From Cydia pomonella (taxonomy: Eukaryota > Arthropoda > Insecta > Lepidoptera > Tortricidae), in NCBI RefSeq assembly GCF_033807575.1, contig NC_084707.1, positions 18,586,550-18,650,549 on the forward strand: a DNA stretch of 64,000 bases, read 5' to 3'. Under the pieces are notes generated by a model. The model saw only the letters and a list, made by a program, of their open reading frames with translations, searched no databases and had not been told where the DNA came from. Both the position numbers and the translations under genes were made by a program. Positions 35,316 to 47,540 of this stretch are shown here, piece after piece. Every line of letters begins with the position of its first letter. Positions within the stretch are counted from its first letter, which is position 1.

Positions 35316-37520
35316 GCGGCCAAGTGCGAGTCGGACTCGCCCATGAAGGGTTCCGTACCATTTATGACGTATTAAAAAAACTACTTACTAGATCTGGTTC
35401 AAACCAATTTTCGTTGGAAGTTTGCATGGTAATGTATATCATATATTTTTTTTAGATTTTTCATTCCGTTATTTTAGAAGTTACAGGGGGGGGGGGGACA
35501 CAAAGTTCAAAATGACCTGGACAACGTAATCAAATGGGCACACGATAATGGCATTATCATAAACCTCAATAAGACAAAATGTATGCATATACGCTCACCA
35601 TATAATAAACCCCTGCAGGCGAATTTAAGTATAGTTGGGCATGACTACGACTGCTTGCACAAGGGGGGGCGAGACTGCAGATGTAGTGAAATCGTCTTCG
35701 TGAATAGCTTTAAGTACCTCGGGGTAACAGTAGACTGCGACATGTCATGGGCGGCACATGTTAATAACGTATGTGATAAACTCAAATCTGTGCTCGGAAA
35801 ATTTTATCACTTACGAAGTGTAGTAAACAGAGCCACACTATACATGTTGTATCACGCACTTGTAGACTCGATTATATCCTACGGTCTAAGTACCTACGGC
35901 CGCACTTTTCCCTCATACCTAGATCGAATAAAAGCAATACAAATTAGGTTTTTAAAATATTTAGTAGATAAAAAAACAAAACAGGCCAATAGAAGTAACT
36001 ATGACAAACTTTTTCCGATTTGCAACATATTACCAGTGCATGAAAAACGGTCCTTGCTTATAGCTCTGGAACAGTATCAGCGTAATGATTATAAAAAACC
36101 GATAGACCATAAAATACAAACAAGAAGCGTCACCAAGGAAATAAACCTACGTAGGTTGTTTATACCGAAAGTCTGTAACTACTATGGAAAACGTACTCGA
36201 AAATATTTAGTGCCCATGATTTTAAATAAATTACCAGAGCAGTTAAGATCCTGTCAAAACGTATCAAAGGTTGTGTATAAAAAACGATTAAAAAAAGCAT
36301 TAATGCTTGGACTGGAACGGGTCACATGATTAATAGGCCAACCGATTGCTTTATGTATTTATGTAAAAGGAAGTTAATACCTTGCACGTGTTACCGTAAA
36401 ATGTATAATTATGTATAGGTAGTATAGCGCTAATATTAATACACTCGGGGGCAGTGGGATGCTGCACCCTGATAGCTTCATTATCCCACACACTTTGTTT
36501 AGCTTCACTCCGTGTGTTTGTTGTTTTCCAGTATCTGGTTGAAATAAAATCGAGCACCTATACCTACTGTTCCCATGACAATGCAGTAACAGACTGACTA
36601 AATAGGTAAACAAACCTAGTTAGATAGTCTGTTATTGCTACTAATGTTTATGTTAGCTTAATGTTTATCTAGTCTGCCTGTCTAAAGCTATTACAATTGT
36701 TTGTAAGAAATCGCACTCGCACTATAAATATAGCTATAAATCAAGTAAGCAATAACTTACTTAACAATGTTGGAGGGTAGAATAAGTTTTCTGCCAACAA
36801 ACTGCTATGCAGTTTGGCAGATAAGCGATCATAGCCGATGTAATTTATCTTTTATAAATAAATTAAAAAAAAAAAAAAAAAAAAACTTTTTTTCACTTTG
36901 GAAGTGTCTCTCGCGCAAACTATTCAGTTTAGAAAAAAATGATATTAGAAACCTAAATATCATTTTTGAAGACCTATCCTTAGATACCCCACACGTATGG
37001 GTTGGATGAAAAAAAATTTTTTTTAAAATTTTTATGACGTATTAAAAAAAAACTACTTACTAGATCTCGTTCGAACCAATTTTCGGTGGAAGTTTGCATG
37101 GCAATGTATATCATATATATTTTTTTGATTTTTCATTCTGTTATTTTAGAAGTTACGGGAGGGGGGGGGGGGGACACACTTTTTACCACTTTCGAAGTGT
37201 CTCTCGCGCAAACTATTCAGTTTAGAAAAATGATAATGATAGATAAATGAAATAGATACCCCACACGTATGGGTTTGATGAAAAAAGATTTTTTGAGTTT
37301 CAGTTCTAAGTATGGGGAACCCCCAAAATTTATTGTTTTTTTTCTATTTTTGTGTAAACATCATAATGCGGTTCATAGAATACATCTACTTACCAAGTTT
37401 GAACAGTATAGCTTTTATAGTTTCGGAAAAAAGTGGCTGTGACAGAATCGGACAGACAGACGGACATGACGAATCTATAAGGGTTCCGTTTTTTGCCATT
37501 TGGCTACGGAACCCTAAAAA
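35316..37520. mobile_element. CCGGCC/GGTTCCGTA family element with internal duplication and nested LINE
   Basis: Left end AAAAAGCGGCCAAGTGCGAG, right end GGCTACGGAACCCTAAAAAG. Between them a segment of about 280 bases occurs twice: 35365-35502 plus 36886-37020, and 37025-37310. Each has a G run preceding GACACA and then CACTTT...GAAGTGTCTCTCGCGCAAAC. The first unit is split after GACACA by the LINE at 35503-36885. No ORF of its own. Confidence 0.75.
35503..36885 (+). mobile_element. 5'-truncated LINE with long RT C-terminal frame and poly-A tail
   Basis: One open frame runs from the 5' junction (about 35503) to a stop at 36327-36329. It starts with KVQNDLDNVIKWAHDNGI and continues INLNKTKCMHIRSP, FKYLGVTVDCDMSWAAHVN, SIISYGLSTYGR and RIKAIQIRFLKYLV. 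These are the RT thumb and C-terminal parts of a CR1/Jockey-type LINE. The fingers, YADD palm and endonuclease are absent. A 3' UTR ends in 21 A residues (36865-36885). The frame is intact over about 275 codons, so the insertion is fairly young. It interrupts the surrounding repeat. Confidence 0.85.
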
Positions 37521-38434
37521 GAGGACTTTGTATGAAATTCCATTAACGACCTCTTGTCCTAGCCTCACCTGACACATCATACTTCGCAGCCTTATTATAT
37601 GGAACATAACATCAATATTTCATTGCATGTTTGAGAAAAATGTATATTATGTGTGCATCTAAAGGTACATCACTTATCTCAGGCGCTTGGTAATGAAGTT
37701 GCGTGGTGATATTCTAGTAGAAGATACATGTTTACTTAGTTAGCGCCACTTGCACTATCCCACTAACCTCGGGTAAGCGGTTAAACCGGTACTCCGATAG
37801 TCCTTAGCTGCCCATAATATCTTCCTACCAACCGTTAGACGGTAGACATACTTCGTAGATTATTTAGGCTAAACGGACTAAATAAAAACTCTAATTTCCT
37901 AATCACATCAAAGTATCTTTTTAATTTAACTGTCGACGGTATCGTATGAAATGTTTACCTCTATATCAAACTCAGAGTAAATATATTAGATGCATTTGCA
38001 TATTGAGTTAGATAAACGGACAAATACCCACTCGCCGCACGCTATCTTATCCGAGGGTTGCGCATGGAATTCGGGTTCTGGCGAACTGCCACGACCGAAT
38101 TTTACGATAGTTAAGTAGGTAACCATAGTTCAAGTCAGTAGAGCTAATTTAATAAAAACGTTGTTTTTCACGAGCTTGTCGGAACAAACAATTATTTGTC
38201 ATAAAATTATTCTGTTAAAAGCGCATGTAGAGTTGAGATTGCTGGAACCATTTTACTTATGTGATCATATTGTTTGTATATTGGGGTATGTTACCGCGAT
38301 AATAAGCGTGCATTGTATATTGCCGTTATGAAAAAAAATCCTGATTCCTTCAGGAGCACCGTGGAGCACCATTTGACTTTGACGTACGTTTGATCTTAAT
38401 GACTTTGAATTTAACTTACTAATGTAATATCAAG
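37521..38434. other. Intron 3 spacer
   Basis: AT-rich, no gene or repeat identified. Confidence 0.4.
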
Positions 38435-39544
38435 TCAAAACATGAAATTTTTTACCAAAATTAATTCATTGGATGACTCTGCTCTTTTACAAGATGACCT
38501 TACACGTCTTGTTGCATATTGCCAGACCAATAAATTAGATCTAAATGTATCTAAATGCTTTACTTTGACCTTCACTAGACAACAAAGTTCAATTCCAACT
38601 TCGTACAAGCTAAATGATCATGTGCTTAAATCTGTGTCATGTATGAAGGACCTGGGAGTCACCCATGATTCAAAGCTTTTATTTGATACTCATATAGATA
38701 ATATAGTAACTGGTGCTACCAAGACTTTGGGATTCATAATGCGTAGTTCTTTACATTTTACCCAAATTAAAACTATAAAAGTTCTTTATTGTACATATGT
38801 CAGAAGTAAACTTGAATATGCGTCTCAAATTTGGAACCCCAGTTATAATATTTACATTAACAGAATAGAACGTATACAAAATTTTTTTGTAAAATACCTC
38901 TGCTTTAAAATGAAAACTCCTTATAATTCATCCAATTATGAGAATATTTGTAAAAAACATCACCTTATCCCACTACATAAACGTCGACAGATTGCAGATA
39001 TTACTTATATACTTAATATTTTAAATGGTAACATTGATTGTCCTGAATTGCTCGCTAAGCTCTCCTTCAATACTCCATCTAGGTCTAAAAGATACTTCCC
39101 TCCCCTCTCAATTCCTTTTTCATCACGTAATTACAGAAAGAATAGCTTTCTACTACGAGCTGGTAAAAGTCTAAATGAACTAACGAAGGAGCGGGATATA
39201 GACGTTTTTAATAGCAACATCACAACTATAAGACGGATTCTAACAGACAAATTACTTGAGTGAGCGAGTCGTATGTGTTGGCATATTATTGTATCGATTA
39301 ACGTATTAAGATTACTAATAAGTTTTGGTTTCTTTGTTCAGTATATAATATAATAAGTATTAATATTTAAAAATATTAGTGGTAACACGTTATAAAAAAA
39401 AAAAAAATCTAGTGCTAACCACCAATTATCTGTTAACCTGTTGCTACCGGTGGGAACCTATAATTGGCTCTTTGTTATCTATATATATAACTATTGTACA
39501 ATTTATAGCTGTTGGTTCTCCGAACAATAAATAAATAAATAAAA
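38435..39544 (+). mobile_element. 5'-truncated LINE with intact RT C-terminal frame
   Basis: An open frame of 273 codons (38442-39263) starts MKFFTKI, the residues that normally follow the YADD motif of the RT palm. The truncation therefore fell at the active site and the enzyme is dead. The rest reads LNVSKCFTLTF, MKDLGVTHDSKLLFDTHID, YVRSKLEYASQIWNP and RIERIQNFFVKYL, typical of the CR1/Jockey group. The 3' UTR ends in an (AATA)n tail at 39526-39544. No frame breaks, so recently inserted. It sits in intron 3 on the same strand as the host gene. Confidence 0.85.
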
Positions 39545-40767
39545 CAAACTAAGGTTTTCCAGATACTTCACGATAATATTATTATTTTCTCACCATGCTT
39601 GGTTCGAAACCGTAGGGCGACTTGCCTCTCTAACAGGATCGATAGTGATAATTGGATCAAACTATTAGAAAGTCTCGCGACACTTTCGCTCTCAAACCTT
39701 ATCCCAAAATAGATTATATTATTATTATAAAGGGTCGTATTAACGAAGTTAACTACCTACAAACATGCTTCATTAGTATAAAGTTGCCAATTTAATTAAC
39801 TAGTTCGAATTATCCCTCTTCTGGAAGTAGATGTAGGTGCTCTCATACGAAGCCTTGTTAACTGTGCAAAAAGACACCTCTTAGATAGCATGTAAGTCGA
39901 TAAATAGTTCCTCGTTGCCACAGTACCTACCGATATTGCTCGTAAAGAGGTATAGTGGCATAATACGAGGCGCTTCAAGTGCGGGGGCGAGACGAGCGGC
40001 ACTGGAGTTTGTACAGCGTCTTTGAGATGCTAAACGCGCCCGAGAAGCATTGTTTGCAATAGATACTGGAGCTTTATTGCTTATGAACGCGAGCGCCGGC
40101 AATATCCAGCCTCTCTACATTGCTTGCTGCCACTCTGGAAAACATTCCACTGTACAATTTCAAATAAAAGTTCCTTGAAGGTATGTACAATGGATTTCTA
40201 TTTGGTTAGAGAAGTACGCAGTTGCATAATGCGTGAATGAATTATGTTTTCTATTATTAAAACAGCATAACAAACTTTATGGGGCATAAACTTTTGTGCA
40301 CTACATGCGGTGGGAAAGTATTGCAGTGTTGCGGGTCTCCCTAGAGGCCTAGAGTTTGAAACAGAATAGAAGTTGTTTCACACTATATTGCAACTCTGAA
40401 ACGAGGCCTCTTTTTAAACATTTGTACATGGGGTTTGTTTTAACAAACTGTTTTTCTTTGAATTAAATTTGGTTTTAAAATGTTATACATGTGGCTTTTA
40501 AAAGGCTTCCGAATCCGACTAACGTAGACCTAAATAAAACTTATTACGGTTTTCATCATATTTTGATACGCCCTTCAAGATCGCTCACACCCTGATTGGT
40601 GTACGCGAAATCAATTGAAAGTCGTGCACGAGATGCGCGCCAATCACCAAGACGATCGTCAACGTCGTATCAAAACCAGTACAACACTGAAACAAGTTGT
40701 TACATCTGAATAGGTCTCTAGTATGTGCAATGGTTATAAAAATTTTATAACGTGTATTTGTGTAAAG
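39545..40767 (+). other. End of intron 3
   Basis: Bases 40561-40674 form an imperfect inverted repeat (TTTTGATACG...CGTATCAAAA at the ends, GATTGGTGTACGCGA against CGCGCCAATCACC inside), probably a MITE, 93 bases before exon 4. The acceptor region has a weak pyrimidine tract (GTATTTGTGTAAAG). No other exon seen. Confidence 0.5.
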
Positions 40768-40927
40768 GCGATATATCGGGGCGGCGAGCGGGAGCGCGAG
40801 CGGCCGTACTCGTCGGGCGGCGCGCCGGCGCACCCGCCGGAGCCGGCCACGCGCACCGTCACCATGAGCCGGGACCCCGCCGACTCCCACGGCTTCGGCA
40901 TTTGCGTCAAAGGTGGGAAGGAGGCAG
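40768..40927 (+). CDS. dysc: dysc/whirlin-like gene, exon 4 (start of PDZ domain)
   Basis: It starts on a codon boundary after GTGTAAAG and ends with one extra base at GCAG|GTGAGA. It encodes 53 residues. A charged linker (YRGGERERERPYSSGG, then APAHPPEPA) leads into the first strands of a PDZ domain, RTVTMSRDPADSHGFGICVK, then GGKEA. HGFG is the carboxylate-binding loop, with GFG in place of the usual GLG. PDZ domains bind the C-terminal tails of partner proteins. In the whirlin/dysc family they build scaffolds at sensory-cell and synaptic membranes. The upstream AG at 40720-40721 is out of phase, which is why I place the start here. Confidence 0.85.
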
Positions 40928-43281
40928 GTGAGACATCCACAATGCCAGACTTATACCTTTAATCATGATCACAAGACACCGCTTTTAGATTCACCTATAC
41001 ATATCGAACGACATGGAATGAGTTAAAACACGAGTAGTGTAAATTGTAAGTAATTTGAAATCTAAAAAAAATTACCCATAATTATGGCACCACATTTAAG
41101 TCCATGTGTATAGTATAACTAATAAAGATATCAAATTTATAAAACACAACACTCAATCACTTGTAGCACAGTAGAGTAAAATTCAGCAGCAGTTCCATAT
41201 AGAAAAGTAGATACTTTGACTACGACCACACGACAACGCTTTTATACCTACGTCAGGTCTAATTTAAGCAGATAATTTACATGTAGCCCGCATAAGTAGA
41301 AATATTAGAATCGGACCACGCTAAGTTTTCATGACAAGTGCTGTGATATGTATGGAACTTATAGGGATATATATGCGATGAATGCTACTCGTATGCATTC
41401 TTACTGCTAAGTTTAAGGAGAGTTAGCGTGGTCAGAGTTTTTTTTTAATTCATAAGATGTTATAAAGAAGTTTTTTGTTAGGATTAAGTTTTGAGACACG
41501 TTAATTGTAGCTTATATATTACATTTAAACTTTTATGAAATGGTGTACTAAAAGTAATTGAGCATACATGTTTGTTGCCATTTGTACACATTTGATTATA
41601 TTTTTCGACATTATATATGATTCCTATTAATTACTAACTGAAACTTTATATGCAGACGTAAAAAATGCGATGTCTTTGTCATTCTGCAAACGGAAATCTC
41701 GTTTAGTAGCAAAATGGTTTATTCATAGATACGTTATCATATCTATTTCCTTGAAACTGTCTCTGGCACGGACTCGAGGGGCTGCCATTTCTCACAATAG
41801 ACTGGCAGGTTATTACTAACTAGGAAAAGTGCATTAAGTATTATGTCGCGCGATAATGGCGAGTTATAATTATTATAAAACCTCTGTAACTTGTCAAGAT
41901 GTATCACCTCTGTCACTTGTTACCTGAAAGTGATATTTGCCTTTTCGTTATCGTACAACAAACATGACCTGATCGTTACGTTATAACACGCTACACGGAC
42001 AGGATGGCTCTGCAGGTTGAAATTTTGATATTTATTTTATTTGTCCCTCGGGGCGTTAACTGCTAAGCTCTGTCAAATGAAATCCTCGTGCGTAGAGTGA
42101 AGTAGCGAATGTTTACCGTGTACAACCAGCGATAACACTTAATCACCGCCGAGATCGGGCAGACGAGCTGCTATCGATTGCCGTCCATGTGGAAGGCTCG
42201 AGTATAAATAGCTCTCGAAGGGTCAAAGCAAAGCCTTCTATTCAATGACCCACAGTTGTAACGAGATACACAATATATGCTCGTGCGCTGTGTTGTTTAC
42301 TTCTAGTTTCGTAGATTTAACATATTATAAGGCTAATTGTTTGTAATTACTGTTAAATTTTCAACATTTACCGAAACTCTAAACCGTCATGCAGATACAA
42401 AATCAAATATAAAAACCAAATACATAGTTTGGTTAGTAGATTGGGCAATAGAAATGTCAATATAAATTCTGGAATATAGAAATAGAGTTTAATCGGGGTC
42501 ATATTTCTTGGCAGATAGCCTATGTTAGGAGCTTTATCTACAAAGTATAAAGATTCATACTATAATTTGTGAATACCAGCTTGAGCTACTAAATCACCTA
42601 CAATAAATATAAAACGCGACTTTCATGAAATATTAATTGCAATAACTGTATAATTTAGGAGAATTTGTCAGCTTTAGGCAATATCCGGTTCACAGAGATA
42701 GCGTCTGTTTCGGCTGTACAAGGGTGCTATTCCCATTCTCCTACCAAACACCAAAAATTTTATCTGTAATCTCCGAATATGTATATGTAGCGGTAGTAAA
42801 CTTTAAAGGTTATGTTTATGTTGGTTTTTGTAAAGTATATGCTGGGGAAAAGATTGGAATAATAGGCCAGGTAACGCTAATATCCGCCTCGGACTGAGCC
42901 GTATCGGGTTTGCTCAGCCGCCGTTTATAATCCCGGGTAAAAAATAAACTCGCTTAAAATTACAACATGCGGTAATTGCATAAAAAAATGCTTTCAGAAA
43001 TTGCCAGCTTCAAAAGTGAATAGGTATTTTTTTCGTAAAGGAGCATGATTGCAGCAGAACATCTGTTGGGTAACATTTTAATATTTGGGTTTTAATACAT
43101 TATTTTTGCATGATTATTTGTATAATGACACTGCTTATTTTCTCCAGTGAACCATCCAAATGAGAGATTTTTTAGCTGTTCACTTATATATTATAATATT
43201 TATATCAACGCTGCTTTCCTGAAATGAAACAATGATCATTCAAAAGAAATTCGTACCTTGTACTACTGAACTGAACTCTTG
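40928..43281 (+). other. Intron 4, first part
   Basis: AT-rich with no exon. A GC-richer stretch at 42140-42260 contains TATAAATA (42203-42210), listed separately. Confidence 0.45.
42203..42260 (+). promoter_or_regulatory. Possible TATA core promoter in intron 4
   Basis: TATAAATAG follows a GC-rich upstream segment, and TATTCAATGACC, a loose initiator-like sequence, stands roughly 30 bases downstream. No convincing ORF follows; the first ATG frame is under ten codons. It could be chance or an internal promoter for a noncoding transcript. Confidence 0.25.
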
Positions 43282-43482
43282 CGCCCGATTCAAAATTAAC
43301 GATTAGTTACGGTTTTGAACACGTTTTGACACGATCTTTTCGACCGTCTTGGTCATTGGCGCGCATCTCACGCACGCCTTTTACTTCATTTCGCTTGCAC
43401 TATGTAATGCAATCTACAATCTTCAAGGTAGTATTAAAAAAAAGATTAAAACCGTAACTAATCGTTAATTCTGAATCGGGCT
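43282..43482. mobile_element. GCCCGATTCA-ended MITE in intron 4
   Basis: Terminal inverted repeats of about 37 bases (inward from the right: GCCCGATTCAGAATTAACGA) differ at only two or three positions. The internal part has TTGGCGCGCATCTCACGC, related to the hairpin at 40561-40674. Confidence 0.8.
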
Positions 43483-44072
43483 CCTGTTTCCAATTACAGT
43501 CTATTTGGTTTGGTGCAGCGCAATCCATGTTAAATATTCGTGTGTGACAGTAATGAAAAACAAAAGTACTGGATAGAGTAAGCAGCCAAATTGAAGTTGA
43601 AAAGTCTAGGGGGAAAACAATGACAGTACAAATATAGTTCGTGTAATCGAAGATGATGCGCATAATTGTTAAATCTAAACTTTAATAACATGAAATTACG
43701 AGTCAAGGCACGCGTCTTTGTGAATGACACGATCTATTTAGTGTTAGTAATGTCGCTTATAACCTGTAAAAAAGTGCTTAACTTTTGAACGCCTTATGTC
43801 ATAAACACAAACATCACTCAAACTCAAACGCCAAGGTCTCGGGCGTAAGGGAGCTAATCCAAACCTTCCTTGAAAGTACTTACTTTGACAGCATCCGCCA
43901 TAACACCAATATGTAGTTGTCCTTGGCGCGATGGGCACAACAAGTAACGACGATCTTAGGTGTTCTTGGCGTTCAAAAGGTTAACGAATAAAATAAAATT
44001 AGAAAAATAATCTCCCCTGGACTTTTCAGTCGAATCAGATATTTGCTAGCAATTACAACAAAGTGGTTGCAG
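43483..44072 (+). other. End of intron 4
   Basis: No exon or named repeat. It ends AAGTGGTTGCAG before exon 5. Confidence 0.5.
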
Positions 44073-44203
44073 GTGTCGGAGTGTACATTTCGCGTGTGGA
44101 GGAGGGCTCGGTGGCGGAGCGCGCCGGGCTGCGCCCCGGCGACTCCATTCTTCAAGTCAACGGCACTCCGTTCTCTGGCATTTCGCACGAGGACGCGCTC
44201 AAG
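44073..44203 (+). CDS. dysc: dysc/whirlin-like gene, exon 5 (middle of PDZ domain)
   Basis: Acceptor GTGGTTGCAG, donor AAG|GTATTT. Two bases complete the Gly codon begun in exon 4; 43 codons follow. The peptide VGVYISRVEEGSVAERAGL, RPGDSILQVNG and TPFSGISHEDALK contains strand C, helix A and the GD.IL.VNG core of a PDZ domain. The His in SHEDALK is at the first position of helix B, which marks class I ligand preference (Ser/Thr at position -2). The intron falls inside helix B, before MLKS of exon 6. This correct frame is only 43 codons long and is overlapped by longer meaningless frames on both strands. Confidence 0.9.
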
Positions 44204-47049
44204 GTATTTGAACCAAAAACCAGATAATGTCAAGTGATTTTCTATGTCCTTGTCTAACCCTCAGATAACGTGCATACGTTATCCAATTATTATTATTCTC
44301 TCCTTACCCATATTACACACTTATGTAGTAGTTATTCAATGCCATTCTGTATAAAAAAATGGCTTCTGAGGGTAAAGTTCACCATCTAAAAACTAAACTT
44401 TTAAAAAATTTCTACCTACCCACATCAATATTTCGCTGTATAGTTTTGCAAGAATATGATAAAATTTGCACTTAATGTTTTAAATAGATAAAAATGTATT
44501 CGTCAATATAATTAATTATTAGTATAAGTATGTTTTACTCATGTAAGTGAATTATAATATTCTTATGAGTAATAAAAAAATCTTTAAACCTAACTAGACC
44601 ATAGCAACTAGGGGATGGACCCTTCTCGTTTAATATGTGACGAGAAGGGACAGTTTTTGAAAAATCACCAAAAAGCTATGGTATGTAGTAAATTATACAA
44701 AATGATGTACAAGAACAGGTTCAACAAATGTTGTAGATTGTTTAAGTGTGTAATTGTCATTTCTGGAGAAAATTGATTTCGTCTAACTTTCATTTATATT
44801 ACTTCAAATGAATAACAACAAAAATGTAGTCTATTTAAGTTGAAGTACAGGATATGTGTAATACAAAATTACCATTTTTAGCAGTCCAAACTTTACGAAA
44901 TTTACAAATAAGATCGACAAAATCAGTGCTTACGAGCGTTTACCTAAACGTCCATCAGAAAAAAAAAAAATCTGTTTTCAAAAAATTGAAATATTAAAAT
45001 GGATAATTATTTCTAATAGTTAACAAAAGGTGTGCAATTTCATCGACTAAATCTATCAATTTGACATTTTTGCGACTAAAATCGATAACGGCCTCTTAAC
45101 TCAAAAAAGCAATTTATGTTCCCCCCAATGTCTCATTCGTACATAAACTCATGCTTCGTATAGTTCGTATAGGTACGCTCGCTAAATCAAGGGATTACAG
45201 CTCCGAGCAACCCGACAGCGGCGACAGCTAACGAACAGTATACAACAATCAAAGCGGAGTATAATCCTTTTGTCCTAGCATTTACCTATTTCCAATCTGC
45301 AGCGTCTCTGCAAACGTTAGATATAACTTCCTCTTCAATAAAACGATATAATAGAATAGAACAGACTCATTGGCACACCTGAGTAAAAAGACACAAAAGA
45401 GAAGAATAAAACAATTTGTTGCAACTTAGTCATTACAGTCTTTCTAACTACTTACATATTATAAAGTCAACTATTGTCTAGTTTAGATATCCTCTTTTTA
45501 GCTTTTGTCGCTTCATTAGTATAGAGACAGAGGGTGTGAAGTATCTATATCCAACGATTGAACGTTTGCTGTTAATAGTGTATTACGTTGTGAAAAGGGA
45601 GCGTTGCGGCACCGACTTCAAAAACTGAGTAATTACCCGGATGGTTATAAATTTTCTTATTATTAGGTATTAATTACTTTTTGGCAGAAATTTGCTTAAC
45701 AACGGGATAGGGACTGGACAAAGATAGGTAGGGGTGTATCAAAAATATTTTGTGCTTTACAGTGGGATGGTTTTTTGAAGGCGAGTCCCTCAAAACAAAA
45801 GAAATGAAATTAAGTTATTTTGGATTTTATTTCCTTTTTTATTTCAATTATTATTATCTTTTTAAATTTATTACATAAGTACATCTTAAACAGGATTGCG
45901 GATCGCTTGAATTATGTTTTTCCTTTTCATATTAGCTAAAAATATACAACGAAGGAGCTTTAAGAAAAATGATTACAAAAAGAAAAAAAACAGATATAGG
46001 GCTGCCGTCCGATATCCTCTAAATTCAAACCGTGATGTGGTACGCTTGTTTGTTATAGCAACCAACGAATCACTAATCGCCGCGTCGCCGGCGCCGGCTT
46101 TACACGTTAACCTTCTGTATCACATCAATCAATTGCTTGTTTCTCCTACTTTACCGGGCCTGTGCGAATATATTTTTTATGTATGTTTTACGTACATATA
46201 TTGTATTCTTCTACGTACCTACACAATAATATAATAACCTAAATAATCTTTACCAAAAATTACAGCCAAAATAGCCATCAATGTTATTCATCATTCATAA
46301 GCAGATCCACTTCAATAGGTAAATGTAGCTTTCCGAGAGATAATGCTATAGTTACTTACTATAAAAAAAAAATCATAATATGTGTGCTTACAATATTTAA
46401 AATAGCTCCTTTATTTCTTCCAGAATCCCATCATCACGTTTTCATCTGATGGCAATGGGACTAATAAAAAAATATTTTCCCAAATCAAGCTAGGCGCTAC
46501 AGATAGTAAACCTCCCCCTTCCAATTTCCAAATTAGAACCTATGTCTGACTTATCCACGAAAATAGAACATAAGATAGACTATTTATTTCCGATAAAAAA
46601 CAATGACGGCAGCACGACAACAGCGCAATGAGACCTGTTGCCGCTGGCGCGTCGTCCTGAGCCGCGGCCAAATGGCTTTGACACTGTCGATATGTGCAGG
46701 CCCCTCTCACCACTAACTTGTGATTACTTAATAATACCGGGAAATGCAAGGTCGAGTTTAATTGTGCTTTCAATGATTTTTAATACTGTCCTCAATTAGC
46801 ACGATAGTTAGTAATGAAATTAAACTAATTTAATGTATTATATTGCGATTGTAATGGATTTAAAATACATGCCGCCCGGCGTTTCAAATCCTTTACGACG
46901 TTCGTGGTCAATGGGAGGCTGAGGAAAAATATAGTCACCTCTGTCAATTTATAATTAACTACCTAAATACAAAATTAATGAATTCTCACATAAAAGCGAT
47001 AAATCGTTTGCTATCCTCTTTAGACAAAAATAATTTTTTTGTTATTACT
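44204..47049 (+). other. Intron 5, first part
   Basis: AT-rich. GC-richer islands at 46070-46110 and 46600-46700 may be conserved noncoding elements, but I cannot test that. The 106-codon frame at 45914-46234 shows no domain and is not called. Confidence 0.4.
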
Positions 47050-47530
47050 GACTTCTACTTGCTACGCAGGCAGAGACCAGATTTCCACTTGTTATCTTGA
47101 TATACCTCTTTAGCTTCCTCTTTCAATTTCATAACATTCCTCATACACGCTCGCCGGTTTAGGGTCCTCTCGATTTGGCTTTTCTTTAGGATTTCCCGGA
47201 ATTGATCAGAGAAAGTCCGCCAAGGTTTACCCTTTCCAGCTCCCTCTACTACTTCTATCTTATACACTCTCTTTGTTAGCCTTCTTTCACTCATTCTTTC
47301 CACGTGTCCAAACCGTCTCAATTTTTGTCACTACATCTTCGTTCAGTCCATACTTTCCGTTATCATTATCACACTGTTCCTAATTCTATCTTGTAATCTC
47401 ATACCACACACACTTCTCAACGCTTTCATTTCCACTGCATTCACTTGGCTCTGAGCTTGGATCTTCTGCCATACCCAAATTTCGCTACCATACATACGTG
47501 TAAGCACCAACACCCCTCTTTTTGCGACAC
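47050..47530 (-). mobile_element. LINE polyprotein C-terminal fragment
   Basis: Minus-strand reading shows RMYGSEIWVWQKIQAQSQVN and EMKALRSVCGMRLQDRIRN. After a frame shift it continues RRFGHVERMSERRLTKRVYK and GKGKPWRTFSDQFREIL. This is the post-RT tail found in insect LINE polyproteins. It is broken and has no RT core. Confidence 0.75.
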
Positions 47531-47540
47531 CTTCTGGTTG

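Noticed and set aside
40722..40767. Extension of exon 4 upstream to the AG at 40720-40721
   Set aside because: That acceptor is out of phase with exon 3, and the added codons are AT-rich, unlike the exon.
45914..46234. A 106-codon plus-strand frame in intron 5
   Set aside because: Low-complexity Lys/Tyr-rich start, no domain, no splice support. Likely chance in AT-rich DNA.
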